Assembly (NCBI GenBank): GCA_003666485.1
Contig: CP032931.1
Coordinates: forward strand, 1,674,001-1,738,000
DNA: 64,000 nt
Reading direction: 5' to 3'
Source of the DNA: Levilactobacillus brevis
GTDB lineage: Bacteria; Bacillota; Bacilli; Lactobacillales; Lactobacillaceae
The position numbers and the translations under genes are program-made. Below, piece after piece: positions 7,471 to 16,248 of the stretch. Position 1 is the stretch's first letter; each line of letters opens with the position of its first letter. The notes under the pieces were generated by a model. It made no database searches. It saw only the letters and a program-made list of their open reading frames with translations, and had not been told where the DNA came from.

Positions 7471-7707
7471 TTACATTTTCTTAGAAACGGTGTAGCGTTC
7501 TTTGGTCGAGGGTTCCGACTTATCTGTTAGCTGTTGCTCTGCTAAAAAGATATCAAATGATGGTTCCCCGTGTTCGCTCTTGACGACCAGGACGTGGCCG
7601 GATTTGTCATGACGTTCCTGATAAATCTGAGCTTGCTGCACAGCTTCATGATAATCATGAAAGTTACCAATTGAATCTCCTGGGTTGAAAAGGACTACTT
7701 CATCCAT
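7471..7707 (-). CDS. Hypothetical 78-residue protein
   Basis: A 78-residue soluble protein with no recognised domain. It contains YHEAVQQAQIYQERHDKSGH, a probable helix, followed by LVVKSEHGEPSFDIFLAEQQL, probable strands and a helix. A ribosome site AAAGGAA precedes the ATG. It lies 68 nt downstream of the dipeptidase on the same strand and ends at the shared terminator, so it may be co-transcribed with it. Unknown function. Confidence 0.7.
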   Translation of the reverse strand: MDEVVLFNPGDSIGNFHDYHEAVQQAQIYQERHDKSGHVLVVKSEHGEPSFDIFLAEQQLTDKSEPSTKERYTVSKKM

Positions 7708-7775
7708 CTAATCATTCCTTTCGCTGCTAGCTGCTAATTTCATTATAGCGCATTTATTCTGAAAACGATACCAAA

Positions 7776-9185
7776 TTACAATCCGGCGTCCATGGTGAAG
7801 GTCAATGCCGACTGGTCCGCGTTGGCCTGGACGAGCTTGCCAATCTGTTCTTGCATGAGCGTGGCAAACGTGGCTGCCGTGGTGGCGTTGAATGCCCCTA
7901 GACCGGGCGCTGCCGTCGTAGTCTGCTGATCGCCGATTTGCAAACGGTGGTAGCCGGCGATTTGCGTTTGCTTGAGAAAATCGGCGAGGAGTTTGCGGTT
8001 TTGATGGTAGTGTGCCTCACTTAGTACGTCGAGCAACTTGTTGGCCCAGTAAGGGTTCTTTTGATTGTAGTCGTGATTGTCCGCGCTGTAGGCCGCGCCA
8101 ACCTGGTCACCTTGGGCGTAGAAGGGCAGGTAGGGGCTAAATGCCGGGTTGCCCAGGCATTGCCAAATGACGCCGGCCAATGCGAGCTGCACGTTGCGGC
8201 GAATCTGCAGGACGTGGGAGTTTTGCGTCCGGGACAAGCCAACCGCCCGGAACTGGTGCTTTTCGGCTTCGGTACCCTTGCCCAGCGGATCATACGGCGT
8301 CTCTTGGTAATGAGAGCCTAAAAATTCTTGGACAGCCGCGACACTAATTTTCTGTTCGGCGTGGCGGATGAAGGGCAGGTCTTGGCTAGTTGGATTCTCA
8401 AAGGCGCTGGGCGTAAACAGCTTGTGGCCGTACCAGACCCGTGGCGTGTTGTAGTGGGCATCGTCGCTAGTTTGTGTGCCAAAGATGTGGCGGGAGTTGA
8501 AGCGGTTGCCATCTGGGTTCAGCCGGTTGGCCTGGACGAAGTGGCGAATGCCCTGTGAGGTCATGAAGTTTTGCGGTTCGTCGAAGTTGATGTCTTCAAT
8601 CGCTAACTGGTTGGCAACCACGGCGTAGGCATCGTCCGGAATCCGTTGGGCGACCCAGTGATGACCACTGACGATCTCCATGTACCAGACCTCATCGCTG
8701 TCGCTGAACAACACGCCGTTGGTTTCGGCAGCCCCGTTGGTCGTGACTAGGTCACCGAGCCGTTGGACGCCAGCCTGGGCGGAGTCGACGTAAGGGAGGA
8801 CGACGGTTACCATGGCATCTTCGGCAATGCCATCGGTTACCAGCGGATCGACGCCCAGGACGCGAGAGTTGGTGTAGGCACTCTCAGTCGCGCTCATGGC
8901 CACGTTCTTTTCGTTGATTCCACTCTCTTCGTAGAACCCCTCACTCGGGTCGGTATCGGGCATGGCCGTGTAATGGTACGCCTTTTTGGGTAAAGTCGTG
9001 GCGAAATGGTTGCCCTTGGAAACAAAGTTAAGGTCGCGCGGTTCGTTAGCCGCGTGAATTTGCGCGCGTTTGGGCCAGATGGCCACGAAGTTGTCTTCGT
9101 TGCGGGCAATCAGCGTACTGCCATCGATGGTAGCCAGTTTGCCGGCTAGAAAGGACGTGCACGCCGCATGAGTTTGACGGGTCAT
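7776..9185 (-). CDS. pepD: C69-family dipeptidase (PepD type)
   Basis: A 469-residue peptidase of the N-terminal-nucleophile C69 family. The catalytic Cys is residue 9 (TRQTHAACTSFLAGK), followed by the family block DGSTLIARNED. Lactobacillus PepD enzymes are cytosolic broad-specificity dipeptidases in the proteolytic pathway. In some members the N-terminal residues are removed to expose the Cys. The start chosen is the ATG directly downstream of AAGGAGG; an in-frame ATG 17 codons upstream has no ribosome site. No signal peptide. Upstream lies the long structured intergenic region shared with the Crp/Fnr-type gene. Confidence 0.92.
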   Translation of the reverse strand: MTRQTHAACTSFLAGKLATIDGSTLIARNEDNFVAIWPKRAQIHAANEPRDLNFVSKGNHFATTLPKKAYHYTAMPDTDPSEGFYEESGINEKNVAMSATESAYTNSRVLGVDPLVTDGIAEDAMVTVVLPYVDSAQAGVQRLGDLVTTNGAAETNGVLFSDSDEVWYMEIVSGHHWVAQRIPDDAYAVVANQLAIEDINFDEPQNFMTSQGIRHFVQANRLNPDGNRFNSRHIFGTQTSDDAHYNTPRVWYGHKLFTPSAFENPTSQDLPFIRHAEQKISVAAVQEFLGSHYQETPYDPLGKGTEAEKHQFRAVGLSRTQNSHVLQIRRNVQLALAGVIWQCLGNPAFSPYLPFYAQGDQVGAAYSADNHDYNQKNPYWANKLLDVLSEAHYHQNRKLLADFLKQTQIAGYHRLQIGDQQTTTAAPGLGAFNATTAATFATLMQEQIGKLVQANADQSALTFTMDAGL

Positions 9186-9295
9186 GAAAAATTCCTCCTT
9201 AAAGTAGTTAACTAAAGCTTGCAAGCGCAGAAACATTTGCTAATACACAGCTGACAAGGATTCTGGACATTAGATTAGCGAAACCAGGAGCCTAC

Positions 9296-9488
9296 GTCAG
9301 CCAGGGTTCCGCCTGCTATGGGGAACACCTCCAGACTGAGGGGCGGTCTTCCGGTTCGCTTGAAAGCCTGACAGAACCAGTCAGTCTTTCAAGTCGTCCC
9401 ACGCTGTAGGCTGAGAAAAAACCTCAGCCAACGCCGTCGACACAGCTGGCTACACCCTGGCTGCCTCCGGCAAGTTAGTACTTGCCAG
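9296..9488 (+). repeat. Structured element B, copy 1
   Basis: About 190 nt closed by an outer stem CAGCCAGGGT (9298-9307) with ACCCTGGCTG (9454-9463). Inside are a nested hairpin CTTGAAAG/CTTTCAAG (9359-9366/9386-9393) with CTGAC/GTCAG within it, and a hairpin GGCTGAG/CTCAGCC (9409-9415/9423-9429). A 3' hairpin GGCAAGT/ACTTGCC (9469-9475/9480-9486) follows. The inverted second copy at 16713-16912 keeps the loops nearly unchanged but uses different paired bases in several stems. Unknown function; either a structured RNA or a mobile palindromic element. Confidence 0.8.
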
Positions 9489-9546
9489 TAACACTGCGTT
9501 GGATTTCGTAGAGCTAATTGGCAAAGCAGCTGCTACCGTGGGCTAA

Positions 9547-9753
9547 GCCAGTTATTACTGGCAAGAACTTTTGTAGCCGAGAGTGAGCTAAATTTGGACT
9601 CAGCCGTGGGAGTTTTCAAGTGAATTGCTTGGAAACTGGCGTCTTCGAGACGTGATTTTCGGCTCGAAGCGAGGTTGAAGACCGACTTTTGGCTTCGACC
9701 GGTCCTTCCCACAGCGTCACGGTCCAAATTTGGCGAACGGTAAGGCGGCCAGC
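9547..9753 (+). repeat. Structured element A, copy 1
   Basis: About 207 nt with a long closing helix GCTAAATTTGGAC (9587-9599) to GTCCAAATTTGGC (9722-9734), then GTGGG/CCCAC (9606-9610/9708-9712). A variable hairpin AGTTTTCAAG/CTTGGAAACT (9611-9620/9628-9637) follows, then GCGTCT/AGACGT (9639-9644/9648-9653). Conserved flanks are ACTTTTGTAGCCG on the left and GGCGGCCAGC on the right. Copy 2 at 16316-16536 has the same order of helices with compensating substitutions. I do not recognise the family. Confidence 0.82.
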
Positions 9754-10172
9754 GCGGACAAAGTTGCGTTCAAAAACTAACTTGTCGCTATAGGCCCTGT
9801 AGGCACAATGAATCTGGCTACTTGTAATCTTTAAGTAAGACTAGTTGCCATTACTATAGCACAATTGTGGGGCTAATCAGTCGGAGGTATGTCGGTTTTT
9901 GGGTCGCGAGGCATTCGTTACCGATAAATCAGCAAAGTTTGCTAGAATAGAGAGTGAGTGTTGACTGTTAAACTGACAGTGATTTTTGTCGACGAGGTCT
10001 GGCTGATGGGGGCTTGCCAGCGGTCCTGAATTAGAGTTAATTGTCGCCCAATGGTTACCGTCCACCAAATTGATTGAAGAGTCATCAGCTTGGTAGGTGG
10101 TAGGCGGCCAGCACACGCTGTCTTGTAGCAGCGATGAGTTAAGCGAAGCGTATTAAAAAAGGAGATGCCAGT

Positions 10173-10871
10173 ATGGCACATGAACATCATCACGAATCAA
10201 TCGAACAGGAACTGGAGTGTGTCTCACAGGTCCCAATCTTTCAGCGGTTGGCAGCTGACCAATTGACGTCGGTCGCCCAGGTCACGCGGCCCGTTTTGGC
10301 GAAGAAGGGTAGAACCGTCTTCAGTACGGGCGAAGTGTCCCAGACGTTGTACATCGTGAACGTGGGTCAGGTCCGCCTCTATCATTTGACAGAAGACGGC
10401 CACGAACAGGTCTTGCGGGTCCTGAATCCGGGCGACTTTATTGGCGAAATTGCGTTGTTCACGGATGAAATTCATTCGTCCTACGCGGAAGCCACCAAGG
10501 ATAGTGAATTGTGCACCATCTCGCGTGCCTCCCTGACGGCGTTGATCAAGGACATGCCGCAGTTGTCCATGGCCTTATTAGGCGCTCTAGCGGATCGCTT
10601 GAAGACCGCAGAACGGCAGGCGACCTTACTAGCCATTCCGGATGCCTTGCCGCGTTTGGCGGGATATTTACAAGAAATCAGTGGCCATCAAGCCGGTGTG
10701 ATCGACCTGCCAATGAGCAAGCAAGACCTGGCAGCTTACCTGGGAATGACGCCCGAATCCTTGAGCCGCAAGCTACGACAGCTAGTCAAGGACGGGGTGA
10801 TCGAGACGATTGGTCGCCGACAAGTAAAGGTTTTGGATAGCACGGAACTGGCCGCAGTCGCCCCAGAATAA
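10173..10871 (+). CDS. Crp/Fnr-family regulator, FLP type
   Basis: A 232-residue transcription factor with an N-terminal cyclic-nucleotide-like beta-barrel (residues ~25-135, GDFIGEIALFTDE) and a C-terminal Crp-type helix-turn-helix (MSKQDLAAYLGMTPESLSRK, ~175-195). It has only two cysteines, Cys16 and Cys114, the arrangement described for the Lactobacillus casei FLP protein. There a reversible disulfide, not an iron-sulfur cluster, controls DNA binding under oxidative conditions. No FeS cysteine cluster is present. It is transcribed alone, divergent from the dipeptidase, after the long structured intergenic region. Target genes are unknown. Confidence 0.88.
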   Translation: MAHEHHHESIEQELECVSQVPIFQRLAADQLTSVAQVTRPVLAKKGRTVFSTGEVSQTLYIVNVGQVRLYHLTEDGHEQVLRVLNPGDFIGEIALFTDEIHSSYAEATKDSELCTISRASLTALIKDMPQLSMALLGALADRLKTAERQATLLAIPDALPRLAGYLQEISGHQAGVIDLPMSKQDLAAYLGMTPESLSRKLRQLVKDGVIETIGRRQVKVLDSTELAAVAPE

Positions 10872-11016
10872 TGGCGGGGTTAGCTATCCCTTAAGAATCC
10901 TTAATAATATGGTATTCGCCAAATAAATTTGCTAAAATAATGGGTGTTGTGTTTCATTTACTTTAATGGACGACTAAATTAGACTTTAAATTAATTAGGA
11001 AAAAGGGGATACGCAC

Positions 11017-12900
11017 ATGTGTGGATTCGTTGGCTACGTGAATCAAAAAGATGTTCCGACTAACACCATCAATAGTATGGCAGATCGGATTAAGCACCGG
11101 GGGCCGGATGATGAGGCTTATTTCCACGACGAACAGGCCGTGATGGGGTTCCGTCGGCTGTCGATCATTGACTTGGCCCATGGGAAGCAACCGATGTACA
11201 ACCGGGACCAAACGAAGGTATTGACCTTTAACGGTGAAATTTATAACTATCAAGAAATTCGGGCCGACTTACAAAAGTTGGGCTACGAATTCCAAACGGA
11301 CGTGGATTCTGAAGTGCTGATTCACGGGTACGACGCTTGGGGTCCAAAATTGCTGGACCGGTTACGGGGGATGTACGCCTTTGTGATCTATGACAAGACG
11401 ACCAACGAAGTCTTTGGCGCGCGTGACCACTTTGGTATCAAGCCACTTTACTACTATGACGATGGCGACACCTTCTTATGGGCGTCAGAAATCAAGGCGT
11501 TCTTGGAACATCCAAACTTCAAGAAGGAATTCAACGAAGCGCTCTTGCCAATTCACTTGAGCTTTGAGTTCATTCCATCACGAGACACCATGTTCAAGAA
11601 TGTCTACAAGGTCTTGCCTGGCCAATACTTCATTCACCACGCCAACGGGGAAACGGAAACGCACCGTTACTTCAAGTTCAACTACGATCACATTGACAAC
11701 AGCCAAACGGTCGAAGAAGATGCCAAGAAGATTCGCGGTATCGTTGATGAATCCGTCAAGGCCCACATGATCGCCGACGTGGAAGTGGGGAGTTTCTTAT
11801 CTAGTGGGATCGACTCCTCTTACGTCTTGAACGAAGCCTCCAAGTTAAAGCCAATTCAATCCTTCTCTTTAGGGTTCAAGAACTCCAAGTATAGTGAGTT
11901 GAGTTGGTCAACGGAATTTGCCAAGGAGATCAAGCAAAAGAACACGCCATTGTACATGACCGGTGACGATTACTTTGATATCTTGCCAACCATCATGTAC
12001 TACATGGATGAACCACTGTCCAACCCATCAGCGATGCAGCTGTACTACCTGTCCAAGGGGACGCGGAAATCCGTGAAGGTGGCCTTGTCTGGTGAAGGGG
12101 CCGATGAATTCTTCGGGGGCTACAACACCTACCTGGAAGCCATTCCATTTGAACGTTACCAAAAGTGGGTGCCAAAGGGCATTCGCAAGATGTTGGGTGG
12201 CATCGCGGAGAAGTTCCCACGGTTCCATGGCCGTCGGTTCTTAGTCCGGGGCGCCCAACCACTGAGCGAACGGTACTACCGGGTCAACTACGTCTTTGAC
12301 TACCATGATCGCAACAAAATCTTGAAGAACCCGAGCCTGAACCAAGACGCTGGGGCCTACACCAAGCATTTGTTCGATGACGTGAAGGGCTTAGACGAAA
12401 TGACGCAGATGCAATACTTTGACATCAACACCTGGTTACCTTATGACATCTTGCACAAGGCCGACCGGATGAGTATGGCCAACTCGCTTGAAGTGCGGAC
12501 GCCACTGGTCGATAAGGAAGTTGCCAAGTTTGCGGCCACGATGCCCGTTAAGACGCGGATCCACGCCGATGAAACCAAGGTTTCTCTGCGGACCGCAGCT
12601 GAGGCCGAATTGCCAGAACGGGTAGCGAAGAAGGAAAAGATGGGCTTCCCATCCCCAATCGCTACTTGGATCAAGACGGAACCTTACAAGTCACGGATCA
12701 TCGAAGCGTTCAACTCCGACGTGGCTCACAAGTTCTTCAATACCGACGCATTGATGGAAATTCTGCACGAACATATCAATGGGAAATCCAGCATGCAAAA
12801 GATCTTTACCATTTACACGTTTATTCTGTGGTATGAAGTTTACTTCCCAGAAGACACGACGGCAAAGACGGTCGATTTGGTTCGGCGCACGCAAGTTTAA
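11017..12900 (+). CDS. asnB: Glutamine-hydrolysing asparagine synthetase (AsnB/AsnH family)
   Basis: A 627-residue two-domain enzyme. The N-terminal class II glutamine amidotransferase domain starts directly with the nucleophile Cys2 (MCGFVGYV) and has RLSIIDL and FNGEIYNY. The C-terminal ATP-pyrophosphatase domain has LSSGIDSSYV and LSGEGADEFFGGY. It converts aspartate to asparagine using glutamine and ATP. In lactococci and L. casei a paralogue (AsnH) amidates the D-Asp side branch of peptidoglycan. The next two genes make and attach D-Asp, so the AsnH role is plausible. Sequence alone cannot separate the two substrates. Length and motifs are complete. Confidence 0.9.
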   Translation: MCGFVGYVNQKDVPTNTINSMADRIKHRGPDDEAYFHDEQAVMGFRRLSIIDLAHGKQPMYNRDQTKVLTFNGEIYNYQEIRADLQKLGYEFQTDVDSEVLIHGYDAWGPKLLDRLRGMYAFVIYDKTTNEVFGARDHFGIKPLYYYDDGDTFLWASEIKAFLEHPNFKKEFNEALLPIHLSFEFIPSRDTMFKNVYKVLPGQYFIHHANGETETHRYFKFNYDHIDNSQTVEEDAKKIRGIVDESVKAHMIADVEVGSFLSSGIDSSYVLNEASKLKPIQSFSLGFKNSKYSELSWSTEFAKEIKQKNTPLYMTGDDYFDILPTIMYYMDEPLSNPSAMQLYYLSKGTRKSVKVALSGEGADEFFGGYNTYLEAIPFERYQKWVPKGIRKMLGGIAEKFPRFHGRRFLVRGAQPLSERYYRVNYVFDYHDRNKILKNPSLNQDAGAYTKHLFDDVKGLDEMTQMQYFDINTWLPYDILHKADRMSMANSLEVRTPLVDKEVAKFAATMPVKTRIHADETKVSLRTAAEAELPERVAKKEKMGFPSPIATWIKTEPYKSRIIEAFNSDVAHKFFNTDALMEILHEHINGKSSMQKIFTIYTFILWYEVYFPEDTTAKTVDLVRRTQV

Positions 12901-12904
12901 TTTA

Positions 12905-12976
12905 ACCGGCCCGTCAACGTGACGGTGCCGATCATGATCAAGGTTGCTATTGGACTCGTCCGCTAACAACCTTGAT
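12905..12976 (+). terminator. Two hairpins downstream of asnB
   Basis: A GC-rich hairpin GGCCCGTCA-acg-TGACGGTGCC (with one bulge) is followed by a second stem ATCAAGGTTG (12937-12946) with CAACCTTGAT (12967-12976). The T-tract after the second stem is poor (TGTGTTTACTT). It may attenuate rather than stop transcription into the D-Asp ligase gene. Confidence 0.45.
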
Positions 12977-13041
12977 TGTGTTTACTTAGCAATTTTTGTT
13001 TCAGAGAAATCAAGTACGTTGTGAAGGGACTTTAATTCGTT

Positions 13042-14298
13042 ATGGAAACCAATGGAGTAAAATTCACTCCCGTTTTATTGGGGAGCGACTTTAACGTTTA
13101 CGGGATGGCGCGGTCATTTTATGAGCTGTATCACCAACCCGTTCAGGCCTTTGCCAGCATTCAGCTCGCACCGACCCGCTACACCAAAGTTGTTAACTTG
13201 GAATTGATTCCGGGATTCGATGAGGACCCCGTGTGGATCGAAACCATGCGCAAGCTGAAGGAACGCTACGCTGACCACCCAGAACCCGTAATTTTGATTG
13301 GGTGCGGGGATGGCTACGCCGAGCTGATCAGTAAGCACAAGGCTGAGCTGGAAGATGTGTTCATTTGTCCGTACATCGACTATGATCAGTTGCGGCACCT
13401 GAACAACAAGGAAAACTTCTACAGGGTCTGTGACCAATACGGCTTGCCATACCCGGCAACGCGGATCATCACCAAGGCTGAAGCCACCAGCGACCAACCG
13501 GTAGAACAACCCTTCGATTACCCGGTCGCCTTGAAGCCAGCCAACAGTGTAGAATGGTTGGATGTGCATTTCGAGGGCCGCAAGAAGGCGTTTCGGATTC
13601 GGTCCGAGGCAGAATTCCGTGACATCTTGCAAAAGATCTACGCCAACGGCTACCAGTCCGACCTGATCTTGCAAGACTTCGTGCCCGGGGATGACAGCAA
13701 CATGCGGGTGTTGAACGCCTACGTGGACCGCAACCATCACGTCAAAATGATGTGTCTCGGTCACCCGTTGCTGGAAGATCCCGCACCATCGGCCATTGGC
13801 AATTACGTGGCTATCATTCCGGAATACAACGAGACCATTTACCACAACATCCAGAAGTTCTTGGAATCCATCAATTTCACTGGCTACGCCAACTTCGATA
13901 TGAAATACGATGTGCGTGACCAGTCGTTCAAGCTGTTTGAAATCAACCTGCGGCAAGGGCGGAGTAGTTTCTTCGTGACGCTCAACGGCTACAACCTCGC
14001 CGATTGGGTCGTGAAAGACTACGTCAAGGACAGCCTTAAGGACGCGCCAACGGTCTACGGCAACCAGGATGAAAGTAAGCACGCCTTGTGGCTGGGGGTA
14101 CCGGTCAAGGTCTTCAAGCGTTATACGCGAGAAAATGCCGACAAGGAACGCGCCCTCAAGCTGATTGCGGCGGGCAAGTATGGCACGACGTATCGTTACG
14201 ACCAAGACATGAACCTGAAGCGGTGGGCCTTGATCCAATGGATGCAACACAATTACACGGTTAATTTTAAGAAGTATTTCGCAGAAAATAAGGGGTAA
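13042..14298 (+). CDS. ATP-grasp D-aspartate ligase (Aslfm type)
   Basis: A 418-residue ATP-grasp enzyme with the nucleotide-binding segment YPVALKPANSVEW and the metal-binding block FKLFEINLRQGRSS near residue 300. It fits the Aslfm family, first described in Enterococcus faecium, which joins D-aspartate through its beta-carboxyl to the epsilon-amine of Lys3 in UDP-MurNAc-pentapeptide. An adjacent aspartate racemase supplies the substrate, which strongly supports the call. The enzyme is cytosolic with no membrane segment. It starts at ATG 141 nt after asnB and ends 5 nt before the racemase gene. Confidence 0.85.
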   Translation: METNGVKFTPVLLGSDFNVYGMARSFYELYHQPVQAFASIQLAPTRYTKVVNLELIPGFDEDPVWIETMRKLKERYADHPEPVILIGCGDGYAELISKHKAELEDVFICPYIDYDQLRHLNNKENFYRVCDQYGLPYPATRIITKAEATSDQPVEQPFDYPVALKPANSVEWLDVHFEGRKKAFRIRSEAEFRDILQKIYANGYQSDLILQDFVPGDDSNMRVLNAYVDRNHHVKMMCLGHPLLEDPAPSAIGNYVAIIPEYNETIYHNIQKFLESINFTGYANFDMKYDVRDQSFKLFEINLRQGRSSFFVTLNGYNLADWVVKDYVKDSLKDAPTVYGNQDESKHALWLGVPVKVFKRYTRENADKERALKLIAAGKYGTTYRYDQDMNLKRWALIQWMQHNYTVNFKKYFAENKG

Positions 14299-14303
14299 CT
14301 ACC

Positions 14304-15014
14304 ATGCAAAAATTCTTTACGATTATTGGTGGAATGGGCACCATGGCGACCGAAAGCTATCTACACCTGTTAAATCAGCGGACGCCCGCCCATGCCGATC
14401 AGGAGTACTTGAATTATATTTTGGTCAACCACGCCACGGTACCGGACCGGACGGCCTACATTTTGGATCACAGTCAGCCCAATCCGTTGCCAAGCCTGCT
14501 GGAGGATATCCACCAGCAGAGCCAGCTGGGCCCAGCGTTTTTCACGTTGCCATGCAACACAGCGCACTACTTTTATGATGACCTGCAGGCGGCGACCGAC
14601 GTGCCACTGCTGCACATGCCCCGCGAAACGGTGAAGGAGATCTTACGCAAGTATCCGAACGCCAAGCGCATTGGGATCACCGGGACGCAAGGGACCATCA
14701 CGGATAAGGTCTACGAACATGAGGTGCTGGCCGCGGGCTTGACGCCGGTGTTGCCGACCGATGAGATCGAAGCGGAGACCATGGACTTGATCTACGATAA
14801 CATCAAGGAAAAGGACCACGTGGACCCCGTGCTCTATCACCGCATTTTAAAGCAAATGATTGACGAGCAGGGCGCCGACATTGTCATTCTCGGCTGCACC
14901 GAACTGTCATTGGCCCAGGAACGAGAACCCGAAACTGAGTTGCCGATAGTGGATAGCCAATCTATCCTGGTCGACCGGACCTTGGAATTGGCCTTGAAGA
15001 TGCGAGAAGCCTAA
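14304..15014 (+). CDS. racD: Aspartate racemase
   Basis: A 236-residue cofactor-independent racemase of the Asp/Glu family. The two catalytic cysteines are in place: Cys84 in LPCNTAHYF and Cys198 in LGCTELS. The N-terminus IGGMGTMATE is the substrate-binding loop typical of aspartate rather than glutamate racemases. It makes D-Asp for the ligase encoded 5 nt upstream, forming the peptidoglycan cross-bridge. It is the last gene of the operon, followed by a strong terminator. Confidence 0.9.
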   Translation: MQKFFTIIGGMGTMATESYLHLLNQRTPAHADQEYLNYILVNHATVPDRTAYILDHSQPNPLPSLLEDIHQQSQLGPAFFTLPCNTAHYFYDDLQAATDVPLLHMPRETVKEILRKYPNAKRIGITGTQGTITDKVYEHEVLAAGLTPVLPTDEIEAETMDLIYDNIKEKDHVDPVLYHRILKQMIDEQGADIVILGCTELSLAQEREPETELPIVDSQSILVDRTLELALKMREA

Positions 15015-15020
15015 CTAAAA

Positions 15021-15070
15021 ACGCGACGCCGCAACTTTCCGAATGGGAGGTTGCGGCGTCGCGCTTTTTT
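15021..15070. terminator. Strong GC-rich terminator after racD
   Basis: GCGACGCCGCAAC (15023-15035) pairs with GTTGCGGCGTCGC (15050-15062), followed by GCTTTTTT on the plus strand and preceded by an A-run that serves the minus-strand dehydrogenase gene ending at 15081. Confidence 0.93.
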
Positions 15071-15080
15071 GATGGGACAC

Positions 15081-16097
15081 TTAATCGTTGACATCAATGA
15101 CGACTTTAAGGGCTGTTTTGTCGGTGTTGGCCCGGTGAAAGGCCTGCTCGCTCTCGGCTAGTGGATAGTGGGCAGAAACGATGTCAGGAAAGAGGTTAGC
15201 TGGCTTGACAACGTTCGCAATGGCTTCTTGAATATCCGTGGCGGTGTAGATGGCTGAACCAATCAGACTGATTTCGTTCATGGCCAGAAATTGCGGCTTG
15301 AACGTGACGGGTTCGGCCCCCAAGGCAACGACCACAAATTTAGCGTCGAACTTAGCCTGGGCGATGAAATCGGTCATGAAGCTAGGAAGGCCGACACAGT
15401 CGATATAGGTGTCAACGCCGATACGTTCGTCACCCATGAGGCCGCTACCGGTACCGAATAGGGCTTTCAAGGCAGTCGGCAGATCGGTCTTAGCCGAATT
15501 GATCACGTGGGCCCCTAAACGCTTAGCAAAAGCCAGTCGTTGGTCGTCGATATCCACAACGGCAACTTGGGTGATCCCTTGCTCCAACAGCCCTGAAGCA
15601 CTGGCCAGACCAACTGGCCCAGCCCCAAAGATACAGAAGCTTTGATTGGGTGTGGGGTGAACGATGTTCTTACCGTGAATGCCGACAGCGTAAGGTTCGA
15701 TGACAACGGCCCGGTCAAAGGCTAGATCTTTTGGCAAAAGAAAGACGTTGTCGTTCAACACGGCATTCTTAACGAGATTTAACTGAGATAGGCCCCCAGC
15801 CATTGCCAACTGACTGGTTGATCCCTTGGCACGACTGGGGTTGACGAAGACGTGGTCGCCGGCCTGAATGCCTTGCACGTTAGCCCCGACCTCGGCGACT
15901 TCACCCACAAATTCGTGGCCGAGTGCGCCTCCCTTGCGAATACCAATCTCATCGCCACCGAGATTGTAAGCATGGAGGTCAGAGCCACAGATACCGTTGC
16001 GCATGACCTTGAGTACCAGGTCATCAGCGGTTGGCTGGGGGACTGGGAGCTCTTCTACTGAAATGTCATGAATACCATGGTAAATAACGCCTTTCAT
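15081..16097 (-). CDS. Zinc-type medium-chain dehydrogenase without structural zinc lobe
   Basis: A 338-residue MDR-family oxidoreductase. Catalytic zinc ligands are visible as Cys37 (GICGSDLHAY) and His61-Glu62 (ALGHEFVG). The NAD(P)-binding Rossmann motif is FGAGPVGLASA. The four-cysteine structural zinc loop that usually follows residue ~85 is absent; the region reads FVNPSRAKGSTSQLAMAGG. Substrate is not predictable; relatives are annotated as sorbitol, butanediol or threonine dehydrogenases. The ATG used has AAGGAG at 8 nt; an in-frame GTG three codons upstream overlaps that ribosome site. It is a single-gene unit. Confidence 0.82.
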   Translation of the reverse strand: MKGVIYHGIHDISVEELPVPQPTADDLVLKVMRNGICGSDLHAYNLGGDEIGIRKGGALGHEFVGEVAEVGANVQGIQAGDHVFVNPSRAKGSTSQLAMAGGLSQLNLVKNAVLNDNVFLLPKDLAFDRAVVIEPYAVGIHGKNIVHPTPNQSFCIFGAGPVGLASASGLLEQGITQVAVVDIDDQRLAFAKRLGAHVINSAKTDLPTALKALFGTGSGLMGDERIGVDTYIDCVGLPSFMTDFIAQAKFDAKFVVVALGAEPVTFKPQFLAMNEISLIGSAIYTATDIQEAIANVVKPANLFPDIVSAHYPLAESEQAFHRANTDKTALKVVIDVND

Positions 16098-16214
16098 TAC
16101 GTTCACTCCTTCACATATTCTTATCTTTAGGATAATTGATTGCAGGTTGAAAGTCTAGTTAAGCGTCGGTTGGCTAGCGTGCTTGCTAATGGCATTAATG
16201 CTACTTGCGTTAAT

Positions 16215-16248
16215 TCAGCCAGTAGAGGGATGTCTCGCTATTGGCTGA
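16215..16248 (+). repeat. Reduced element B (outer stem only)
   Basis: TCAGCCAGTAG (16215-16225) pairs with CTATTGGCTGA (16238-16248), followed by CTCTGGC. This matches the closing stem and right flank of element B (CTGGCTGACTCCGGC in copy 2) but the ~150 nt interior is missing, replaced by a 12-nt loop. Confidence 0.55.

Larger units (their letters stand above)
9186..10172. other. 987-bp gene-free interval carrying structured repeats
   Basis: Between the divergent dipeptidase and Crp/Fnr-type genes no protein-coding frame looks real. The interval holds element B copy 1, element A copy 1, an inverted repeat just after A (around 9756-9793) with GCGGACAAAGTT facing AACTTGTCGC, and near 10097-10116 a third occurrence of the conserved element-A tail GGTAGGCGGCCAGC. 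The last ~60 bp before the regulator contain its ribosome site AAAAAAGGAGA. Confidence 0.75.

Noticed and set aside
9296-9753. Elements B and A together as one giant RNA such as GOLLD or ROOL
   Set aside because: At the second locus the two parts have a different order and opposite orientation, so they cannot be one conserved RNA. Length is also shorter than those classes as I recall them.
9533-10193. Short frames inside the 9.2-10.2 kb gap, on both strands
   Set aside because: They fall inside the structured elements, lack ribosome sites, and change length between the two element copies, so they are not conserved as proteins.
13114-14250. A 378-codon minus-strand frame opposite the D-Asp ligase gene
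   Set aside because: The plus-strand frame has ATP-grasp motifs and a ribosome site. The antisense frame has neither a site nor protein-like motifs and follows from codon bias in the real gene.
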